From: Bacteroidales bacterium
GTDB taxonomy: Bacteria > Bacteroidota > Bacteroidia > Bacteroidales > UBA932
Length of the DNA stretch: 20,568 bases
Direction: 5' to 3'
Assembly: GCA_017429885.1 (NCBI GenBank)
Contig: JAFROA010000302.1
Location: 1 to 20,568, forward strand
The translations under genes were made by a program, and so were the position numbers. The notes below the pieces were generated by a model. The model made no database searches and had not been told where the DNA came from. It saw only the letters and a program-made list of their open reading frames with translations. Positions within the stretch are counted from its first letter, which is position 1; every line of letters starts with the position of its first letter. Shown here one piece after another: positions 14,871 to 20,568 of the stretch.

Positions 14871-16454
14871 ATGTCAGACCTGGTCCTCGAAATACAGCGC
14901 CTTCGTGAACAAAACGCCAAGCTTGCCGCCATGAATGAAACCCTTCTGGCGGAGCAGGCGCGGCTTCTGGCGCAAGCTGAGGAAATGCAGGCCGCCATCA
15001 GCAACCTTCAGTCCATGATGGCGTGGTTCCGCAAGAAGCTCTTCGGTTCCATGAGCGAGAAACACCTCCCCCTTGATCCCAATGTCCTTGAGCCCACGCT
15101 GTTCGACCAGCACCTGTCTGAAGAGGAGCAGGCCAAACTGGATGCGGAGGTGAAAGAGATGGAGGAACGGAACGACAAGGCCATTGAGGTGAAGGCCCAC
15201 AAACGAGAGATCCGAAAGCCCATCCTTTCCGGCAATCTGCCTATTGAGGAGACCCACATCTATCCCGAAGGTGTCCATGGCAACCCTGACTATGTTGAGA
15301 TCGGAGTGGAGAACACGGACACCCTGGCCATCCAGCCCGCCAAGATGTATGTCAGGCGCATCGTGCGGCACAAGTTCGTTCTCCGTTCTCAGCTTCAGAT
15401 TGAAGAACCGGACAGGCAGACTTTCCTGATCGCTCCGCTGCCGGAAACGATACGGCCCAAGAGCATGGCAGACGCCACTCTGCTGGCAGACATCCTGATA
15501 AACAAGTATATCTACCATCTGCCGTTCTACCGGCAAATCCAGAAATATAAGGAGCTGGGTGTCCTGCTGAACGACGCCACAATCAATGACTGGTTCACGT
15601 CGGTTTGCGAAAGGCTACGGCCACTGTACGACAAACTTCGAGAACAGATCATGTCCAGCGACTATATACAGGTGGATGAGAGCACGTTGCCGGTTATCGA
15701 CAACGAGAAGCACCGTGCCGTGAAGGGATACATGTGGGCCGTGCGCGACGCGCTCACCGGGGACGTGTACTTCCACTATGACATGGGTTCCCGTAGCGGC
15801 GACACCGCGCGCAAGCTCATCGGTGGCTACCGTGGCGCCGTACAGACCGACGGCTACGAGGTCTATGAATCCTTTGAGAATATGCCCGGCAAGCGGATGA
15901 TCGGCTGTTGGGCCCATGTAAGGCGTAAGTTCGTGGAAGCCTTGGACGAGAACAAGAAGTGCGCGAGCGAAGCCATTGTCTATATCGGCAAGCTATACAA
16001 GATAGAGGAGGAGATGCATGAGGCCGGTCTTGCTCCAGAAGATGTAAAGGAACGCCGTCAGAAAGAGTCCTATCCCATCATCCAGGAGTTCGAGAGGTGG
16101 ATGGACTCCGTCGCCAACGCGTTCACGCCCAAGTCCAGAATGGGCAGAGCCCTTGTCTACACCTATACGCTTCTTCCTCGCCTCAGCCGCTATGTCCTGG
16201 ATGGCAGGTACAATATCGACAACAACGGCATTGAGAATGCCATCCGTCCCCTCGCTTTGGGACGAAAGAACTTCCTGTTTGCCGGCAATCACGATGCGGC
16301 CATACGTGCAGCCATTGTCTACTCCCTGTTCAGTTGCTGCAAGGCTGCCGGCATCAATACAAGGGCATGGCTGGAGGATATCTTGAGAAGGATCCCCACC
16401 GAAAAGAATATGGAAACGTTACTGCCGGGTCACTGGACGGTTACTAACCGTTAG
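14871..16454 (+). CDS. tnpC: IS66 family transposase TnpC (DDE type)
   Basis: A 527-residue DDE transposase that cuts and joins the element ends. Residues about 3-50 form a leucine/glutamine-rich coiled coil (leucine-zipper region of IS66 transposases), followed by FRKKLFGSMSEK. The middle region (about 110-180) sits where the IS66 zinc-finger domain lies but has no cysteine pairs, so a variant domain is likely. The catalytic core shows YIQVDES (Asp269), VQTDGYEVYE (Asp327) and NNGIENAIRPLALGRKNFLF (Glu455). The C-terminal SFSCCKAAGIN-type segment (LFSCCKAAGINTRAWLEDIL) is also typical. Length is normal and no frameshift is seen, so it is probably functional. It has its own promoter rather than overlapping tnpB. 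Confidence 0.95.
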   Translation: MSDLVLEIQRLREQNAKLAAMNETLLAEQARLLAQAEEMQAAISNLQSMMAWFRKKLFGSMSEKHLPLDPNVLEPTLFDQHLSEEEQAKLDAEVKEMEERNDKAIEVKAHKREIRKPILSGNLPIEETHIYPEGVHGNPDYVEIGVENTDTLAIQPAKMYVRRIVRHKFVLRSQLQIEEPDRQTFLIAPLPETIRPKSMADATLLADILINKYIYHLPFYRQIQKYKELGVLLNDATINDWFTSVCERLRPLYDKLREQIMSSDYIQVDESTLPVIDNEKHRAVKGYMWAVRDALTGDVYFHYDMGSRSGDTARKLIGGYRGAVQTDGYEVYESFENMPGKRMIGCWAHVRRKFVEALDENKKCASEAIVYIGKLYKIEEEMHEAGLAPEDVKERRQKESYPIIQEFERWMDSVANAFTPKSRMGRALVYTYTLLPRLSRYVLDGRYNIDNNGIENAIRPLALGRKNFLFAGNHDAAIRAAIVYSLFSCCKAAGINTRAWLEDILRRIPTEKNMETLLPGHWTVTNR

Positions 16455-16469
16455 TGACGCATCACTAAC
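16450..16469. repeat. Hairpin at the tnpC stop codon
   Basis: GTTAGTGA (16450-16457) and TCACTAAC (16462-16469) form a perfect 8-bp stem with loop CGCA; the tnpC stop TAG (16452-16454) lies in the stem. Confidence 0.7.
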
Positions 16470-16473
16470 AATA

Positions 16474-16517
16474 AGTAACGGCTACTAATCCATCACTTCG
16501 GGTTAGTAGCCGTTACT
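16474..16517. repeat. Long inverted repeat near the IS66 right end
   Basis: AGTAACGGCTACTAA (16474-16488) and TTAGTAGCCGTTACT (16503-16517) pair perfectly over 15 bp; three more pairs (one G-U) shorten the loop to 8 bases. There is no U-run after it. It may act as a terminator for tnpC, as protection against incoming transcription, or as a protein-binding site close to the right end. Confidence 0.75.
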
Positions 16518-16537
16518 GTACTTTATCGGATGCTTAC
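16515..16537 (-). repeat. IS66 right terminal inverted repeat
   Basis: Ends in ATCGGATGCTTAC; pairs with the left repeat at 13970-13992 (17 of the outer 21 bases). Its first three bases are shared with the internal inverted repeat. Confidence 0.9.
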
Positions 16538-16545
16538 GAGGTAGA
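16538..16545. repeat. Right 8-bp target-site duplication of the IS66 element
   Basis: GAGGTAGA, identical to 13962-13969. The original malQ downstream sequence resumes here. Confidence 0.95.
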
Positions 16546-16586
16546 TTGTTTACCGTTTTTGGACACGGGTTCCATGTGAGACAATA

Positions 16587-16615
16587 AAGGAGGCGCTCCA
16601 CTGGGGCGCCTCCTT
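16587..16615. terminator. Strong hairpin between convergent malQ and lipoprotein genes
   Basis: AAGGAGGCGC (16587-16596) and GCGCCTCCTT (16606-16615) form a perfect 10-bp stem; UCC/GGG pairing inside can extend it to 13 bp around the loop ACT. On the minus strand it is followed by a T-rich tail (TTTATTGT) and lies 18 bases past the lipoprotein stop, so it suits termination of that gene. Before the IS insertion it would also have served malQ from the other side, although the plus-strand tail is poor in T. Confidence 0.8.
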
Positions 16616-16633
16616 CATGAATATTACCTGGGA

Positions 16634-19567
16634 CTAATCCGCGAAAGTCACCTCTACCTTCTGCAGACGCCAGTGTCCTGAACCGCTATTTCTTGTCAAG
16701 ACAACTGACGAGGCTGAGCCCGTCCATGTGGTTGAACTATAGTCGAAGGAACCAGGACTTACTGTGCAGTCTGAGGCGTTCGGCCTGTAACTGCTGCCAG
16801 AGGCGAATGTGAATACAATCTTGGAGATAGTCTTTGTTGAGGACTCAACTCGGATGTAACCTCCGCCATAAGTACGGATACCTTCACCTGTCGTATAGTA
16901 TTTACCATCGTTGCCGCCCTTTCCGAAGCAAATCCTGAAGTCTGTGGATTGGATTATGGTCTTGTCATCACCGCTTCCGTTGTATTGCTTTCCATTCTCA
17001 ATGCCAAGATCGGCGAATACGATAGTGTTGCCTGAAACTGAACCACCAGGAGTGTCACCGCCGCCACCTTGGGCTTCGGGGCCTACAAGGGCGATCCCGT
17101 TAATCTCAGTGGCGATGATATAGAGGTACTTGCCTTGTGAGGCATGGTAGAGGTAGTAACCCTTGACCGTGACAGTCTCACCGTTCAGGGAAGCAATATC
17201 CTCCGTAGGTTTCAGGATACTACCGGTCACGGAAGTTGAACCTCCTACGGTTATGTTGTAATAATTACCATCGATGTTCAGCGTACCGGAGTAGGTCACG
17301 AACTCTCTATCGTTCGCGGTATATGAAGCGAAACTGGAGGTGATATCCTTAGGATCAGGATGAGTGACAGCGTTACCACTGGAGTTGACTGTCACACTTG
17401 TAGGTCCGTTGATTTGAGGTGAGTTCTGATAAGTGGAATACTTACCTTCCACTATCACGTCATCACCGACTTTGGCCTTTCCATTACGGACATAAATCTT
17501 CGCGCCATCCTGGTCCATAAGGAAGCCAGCTGAAGATGAGGCGACAACAAGTCCAGGACCGACCTTCAGCGAAAGCTGGGTGTTAGCCATGGCAAGGAAC
17601 TGGGCCACGGAGACCTGATCACCCTCGACAATAGTGGCGCCGTTGTCGTCCCTCTTCATTGCGATGACAGTGATCGCACCACCTGACGCTCCGTAGTAAA
17701 TACCAGTGATGGTAACATTGTGGTTGGTCAGGTTTTCATTGATAGCGGTATATGAGGCTGGCTTATAGATGTCGACTCTCTTGCCAGAGCCCTTCACGAT
17801 CAAGTAATAACTGCCTGAATTATCCACATAGAAGTCTCCGGTGACCTTAATCACGGTGGGGACTCCCGAGGAATAAGAATTGATTGAAGACGTGATGTCC
17901 TTGGCGGAGCTAAGGTGGCTAAGTATTGAGTTCTTCTCCTTAGTGACAGTATAACCCTGAACTGATTCGAGAGCAGGCATGCTATTAAAGGAAGTGGCTG
18001 TAGCTGAGAACTTCACAGAGTCTCCTGCCCACTGTGGAGCATGGCTAGGATCAGTGACGAACAGATAGCTTGATCCGTCGGAGACCACATATCCGTCAGT
18101 AGTTCCGGCAACTATGATAGAGGTCTTAAGCTCAACCTCCTCTCCTTCCTCCGCTGCTGAGGCCTCAGTCACATCCATTGAAGGATCTCCTTCAAATACA
18201 CTCTGAGTGATGGTGCAGGCCACCTTTAGATTCTTTCCGGAGATCTCGACCTTGGCAGTCCTTTCCGCCTCGGAGGTATTCCTCTTCGCGGTGAAGTTGT
18301 AAATCTTCTGGGAGAGAGCCCTTGTCGAAGGAGTCGCTGAGAGCCAGTCGGAGCCTTCGGTCACAGTGACGCTGAGTCCGGTGATGTTCGTGTTGACGAC
18401 CACAGGTACTATCTGACGTCTTCCGTCAATCTGGATATCGCTCTTTGTGAGGAAGAGGGCATCCTTTGTGAGCTGGGTGATAGTGATGACGGTACCGTCC
18501 TCAAGGGTGACCCTAGCTGTCCTCCAGTCGTAAGAATCATTCTCAGAGAGTTTGAGGACCACCTCGTCTCCAACGGAGACAACCTCCATCCAGTTCTCGC
18601 CGGTGTCACCGATTGTAACGGTGGAGGAAGCGATCGGGATCACAATCTCTCCACCCGTGTAATCGACCTCGTAGCTGGTCTTGACGGTAGGTTTCGCGGA
18701 CTCGTTGAGACCTATGTTGATTATCTTGACGAATGAGCCTCCCTTGTCGTCGGTGAGAAGGAAAAGAATCTTGGCATCAGTGACCTTTGCGGGAGCCTTG
18801 ATAGAGACCCTACCAGCCCTGTCGCTTGTCTCGTGGAATGTGACAGTCCAACCAGTGCTCTCGAAAGTCTCGATGCTGACCTTCGCACCCTCCGGGGCGA
18901 TAATGTTGTAGGCTGTGCTGAGCAGCTCACCATCGCGCATCTTGGCGAAAACACTCTCGTCAAAGACAAGTTGGAGTTTCGGAGCGGCCCCTGTGAGAGG
19001 CACTGTGATGACGGTTCCGTCATAAAGGGTGAAAATGGCGTCACTGTCATTGGTCTCCACGTCTTTGAACATGGAAGCGGAAGCTCCCTGGCCTTCAATC
19101 TTGGTCCAGTTGGCGCCGTTGTCATAAGAGACCATCCACTGGTCATTCTCGATCTTTACCTTCGGGGTGTTGCTCGTGGATACTTTGGCACCTTGTGAGT
19201 CAAGGAGCCAACTCCCGTTTACGGTCCAATAATAATTGCCGTCAGAGTCGGCCTTTGCTCCGATTTGAGGTGTCTTGCCATCCTCGCCGTCGGATCCATC
19301 CTTAATCTTAGCGGTCTTGCCGTCTGAGAAGTAGATAGTGTATACGTCATCGTTCTTGGTGACCGCGTTGACGGTGACCTGACACTGGACGGATGAGACA
19401 AGGGATTGCAAGGCCCCGAGGTTTGAGTTCATAGTCGAGACTGTGCCTTCCAGGGCGGTTATCTTCGCTTTTTGGGCGTTAATCTCCTCCCAAAGGCTCG
19501 AGTCATCGTACTTGCAGCCTGTCAACGCAAGTACGAGAGAGAAGAGTAATAGCAGTGTTTTTTTCAT
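16634..19567 (-). CDS. Large modular surface lipoprotein with DUF4988-like, BACON-like and tandem OB-like domains
   Basis: A 977-residue exported lipoprotein: signal and lipobox LTGC with Cys18, followed by KYDD, an acidic start that could act as a Bacteroidota surface-export signal. Residues about 21-62 look like a coiled coil (LWEEINAQKAKITALEGTV). About 63-160 resemble the DUF4988/PL29 N-terminal domain, including a short collagen-like GSDGEDGKTP. BACON-like modules lie at about 293-366 and 371-456 (each ending ITITQ or CTITQ). Four beta-rich OB-like modules follow (about 472-545, 556-640, 652-728, 740-825), then a glycine-rich linker (832-846) and a C-terminal beta-sandwich-like domain. 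No catalytic motif is visible; glycan or surface binding is a guess from the domain set. It lies alone, ending at a strong terminator. Confidence 0.85.
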   Translation of the reverse strand: MKKTLLLLFSLVLALTGCKYDDSSLWEEINAQKAKITALEGTVSTMNSNLGALQSLVSSVQCQVTVNAVTKNDDVYTIYFSDGKTAKIKDGSDGEDGKTPQIGAKADSDGNYYWTVNGSWLLDSQGAKVSTSNTPKVKIENDQWMVSYDNGANWTKIEGQGASASMFKDVETNDSDAIFTLYDGTVITVPLTGAAPKLQLVFDESVFAKMRDGELLSTAYNIIAPEGAKVSIETFESTGWTVTFHETSDRAGRVSIKAPAKVTDAKILFLLTDDKGGSFVKIINIGLNESAKPTVKTSYEVDYTGGEIVIPIASSTVTIGDTGENWMEVVSVGDEVVLKLSENDSYDWRTARVTLEDGTVITITQLTKDALFLTKSDIQIDGRRQIVPVVVNTNITGLSVTVTEGSDWLSATPSTRALSQKIYNFTAKRNTSEAERTAKVEISGKNLKVACTITQSVFEGDPSMDVTEASAAEEGEEVELKTSIIVAGTTDGYVVSDGSSYLFVTDPSHAPQWAGDSVKFSATATSFNSMPALESVQGYTVTKEKNSILSHLSSAKDITSSINSYSSGVPTVIKVTGDFYVDNSGSYYLIVKGSGKRVDIYKPASYTAINENLTNHNVTITGIYYGASGGAITVIAMKRDDNGATIVEGDQVSVAQFLAMANTQLSLKVGPGLVVASSSAGFLMDQDGAKIYVRNGKAKVGDDVIVEGKYSTYQNSPQINGPTSVTVNSSGNAVTHPDPKDITSSFASYTANDREFVTYSGTLNIDGNYYNITVGGSTSVTGSILKPTEDIASLNGETVTVKGYYLYHASQGKYLYIIATEINGIALVGPEAQGGGGDTPGGSVSGNTIVFADLGIENGKQYNGSGDDKTIIQSTDFRICFGKGGNDGKYYTTGEGIRTYGGGYIRVESSTKTISKIVFTFASGSSYRPNASDCTVSPGSFDYSSTTWTGSASSVVLTRNSGSGHWRLQKVEVTFAD

Positions 19568-19623
19568 GTGATTGATATTATATTTGTTTTAAATAAAGCA
19601 TAAATAGTAGCTATGAAAGCATG

Positions 19624-19654
19624 CTAAATTAGATAGAAACTCCGAGAGGAGCAA
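19624..19654 (-). promoter_or_regulatory. Possible promoter of the surface lipoprotein gene
   Basis: On the minus strand TTG (complement of 19652-19654), a 20-bp spacer and TAATTTAG (complement of 19624-19631), one mismatch from TAnnTTTG. It would give a leader of about 50 bases before the ATG. Confidence 0.45.
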
Positions 19655-19680
19655 GCAAGGTCGCTGACGGAAGGCGAAAA

Positions 19681-19705
19681 GTTATCAACATCTGATGTTC
19701 ATAAC
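19681..19705. promoter_or_regulatory. 25-bp near-perfect palindrome, likely regulator-binding site
   Basis: Arms GTTATCAACATC (19681-19692) and GATGTTCATAAC (19694-19705) around a central T match at 11 of 12 positions. The site sits directly upstream of the -7 box of the threonine aldolase gene, covering the place where the -33 box should be, and between two divergent genes. This placement suits an operator or activator site for a dimeric regulator. Confidence 0.6.
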
Positions 19706-19725
19706 TCGGGTTCGATTAAAATCGT

Positions 19726-19733
19726 TATATTTG
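19726..19733 (+). promoter_or_regulatory. -7 promoter box for the threonine aldolase gene
   Basis: TATATTTG matches TAnnTTTG fully. No TTG is found at the usual distance upstream; the palindrome occupies that place. The ATG follows 35 bases downstream. Confidence 0.6.
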
Positions 19734-19768
19734 CGGATATTGTAAGTACACTTAATACATATTCCGTC

Positions 19769-20568
19769 ATGTTGTCATTTGAGAGCGATTACACCGAGGG
19801 TGCGCATGAGATGATCATCCGCCGTCTGGTTGAGACAAATCTGGAACAGACCCCTGGATACGGCCTGGACCATTATTGCGAGAGCGCGAAGGCCAAGATT
19901 AAGGAGGCCTTCGGGGTTCCTGGAGCCGATGTCTTTTTCCTTATAGGGGGTACTCAGACTAATTCCACTGTGATCGCGTCTCTCCTGAGGGAGTATCAAG
20001 GGGTTGTTGCCGTTGGCACTGGCCATATCGGAGTGCATGAGAGCGGGGCGGTGGAATACACTGGCCATAAGGTGCTGACTCTTCCTGATCATGGAGGCAA
20101 AATGGACGCCGGAGAGCTTGAGGCCTATCTGGAGGCGTTTTACGCCGACGGAACTTTCGAGCATATGGTCATTCCCGGAATGGTGTATATCTCTTTCCCG
20201 ACGGAATTCGGGACTATTTATACAAAGGCGGAGCTCGAGGCTCTTCATGGGGTTTGCCAAAAATATTCCATGCCTCTGTTTATCGACGGCGCAAGGCTGG
20301 GATATGGCCTCATGAGTGACTCTAACGATATTGATATCAAGGAGTTCGCCTCGCTTTGCGACGTTTTCTACGTTGGGGGTACCAAGGTTGGAGCCCTGTT
20401 TGGAGATGCAGTCGTTTTCACTCATGGAGCTCCCGCGCATTTCTTCACTACCATAAAGCAGCATGGTGCTTTGATGGCCAAGGGAAGGATGCTCGGCCTT
20501 CAGTTCGATACCCTTTTCACCGATGGGTTATATTTCAGGATAGCCCGCCATGCGGACGAGATGGCCTC
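19769..20568 (+). CDS. Low-specificity threonine aldolase family PLP enzyme, 3' truncated
   Basis: The frame opens at ATG 19769 and runs off the window after 266 codons; the family is about 340 residues. It is a fold-type I PLP enzyme that splits L-threonine or allo-threonine to glycine and acetaldehyde. Visible signatures: FFLIGGTQTNST (56-67), which binds cofactor phosphate; GHIGVHESGAVE (85-96), with the stacking-histidine region; FIDGARLGYGL (171-181), with the aspartate that contacts the PLP nitrogen; and YVGGTKVGALFGD (201-213), with the Schiff-base lysine at 206. A related beta-eliminating lyase or aminotransferase activity is possible. The upstream palindrome suggests regulated expression. 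It diverges from the surface lipoprotein. Confidence 0.9.
   Translation, partial: MLSFESDYTEGAHEMIIRRLVETNLEQTPGYGLDHYCESAKAKIKEAFGVPGADVFFLIGGTQTNSTVIASLLREYQGVVAVGTGHIGVHESGAVEYTGHKVLTLPDHGGKMDAGELEAYLEAFYADGTFEHMVIPGMVYISFPTEFGTIYTKAELEALHGVCQKYSMPLFIDGARLGYGLMSDSNDIDIKEFASLCDVFYVGGTKVGALFGDAVVFTHGAPAHFFTTIKQHGALMAKGRMLGLQFDTLFTDGLYFRIARHADEMA

Larger units (their letters stand above)
13970..16537 (+). mobile_element. Complete IS66-family insertion sequence (2,568 bp)
   Basis: The element begins GTAAGCCTCCG and ends CGGATGCTTAC, i.e. GTAA...TTAC ends as in IS66. Imperfect terminal inverted repeats match at 17 of the outer 21 bases. Perfect 8-bp direct repeats (GAGGTAGA) flank it, the target-duplication length of this family. 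It carries tnpA, tnpB and tnpC, all intact, two internal Bacteroidota-type promoters, and strong hairpins near both ends. All parts needed for transposition appear present, so it may be active and the insertion recent. The insertion separates malQ from its probable terminator. Confidence 0.97.

Noticed and set aside
13970..16537. IS66 tnpB as an RNA-guided nuclease or source of a guide RNA
   Set aside because: The name is shared only; this TnpB is the 120-residue IS66 Orf2 protein with no RuvC motifs.
19775..20464. A 229-codon open frame on the minus strand
   Set aside because: It is antisense to the threonine aldolase gene, which shows clear PLP-enzyme motifs along the same stretch; the antisense frame has no recognisable features.

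Overview
The window looks like chromosomal DNA from a Bacteroidales bacterium (phylum Bacteroidota), probably an uncultured gut or gut-like lineage; the genus cannot be fixed from the sequence. Reasons: promoters fit the Bacteroidota pattern (TTG, 19-20 bp, TAnnTTTG); there are GldH-like and RicT (PSP1) genes next to holB; there is a DUF4988/BACON-type surface lipoprotein; the 4-alpha-glucanotransferase carries two N-terminal starch-binding domains; and an IS66 element has the tnpA-tnpB-tnpC layout.

Layout. Bases 2-4007 hold the end of an RND efflux operon: adaptor (5' truncated), inner-membrane pump and a small P-II-like protein. A clear promoter (4013-4043) then starts a tightly packed plus-strand run to 10238: thioredoxin, outer-membrane beta-barrel protein, LOG-family phosphoribohydrolase, polyprenyl diphosphate synthase, DNA polymerase III delta', RicT, GldH-like lipoprotein and TrmB. 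Most junctions overlap or nearly abut, so this is probably one housekeeping transcript. A U32 peptidase-family gene lies on the minus strand and overlaps the end of trmB by 28 bp. A divergent malQ (11578-13968) follows. A complete 2,568-bp IS66 element (13970-16537) has landed one base after the malQ stop codon, with a perfect 8-bp target duplication that contains that stop codon. The old malQ terminator (16587-16615) now lies beyond the element. A 977-residue modular surface lipoprotein (minus strand) and a threonine aldolase (plus strand, cut by the window end) diverge from a 201-bp region with a 25-bp near-perfect palindrome.

The most unusual object is a 130-bp, about 74% GC, highly palindromic element (9911-10040) inside the trmB reading frame. 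It can fold into a cloverleaf: a 24-bp bulged stem extended by 4 bp, plus three hairpins. It has no stop codon in any forward frame and adds about 44 residues to TrmB just before its conserved TxxE motif. It resembles in concept the protein-embedded palindromic elements of Rickettsia, but I recognise no named family in it. Two of its hairpins carry, on the bottom strand, the unusually stable GCGAAGC mini-hairpin sequence.

No rRNA, tRNA or CRISPR array was seen. No stretch over 300 bases lacks a gene; the longest gap is 19568-19768.
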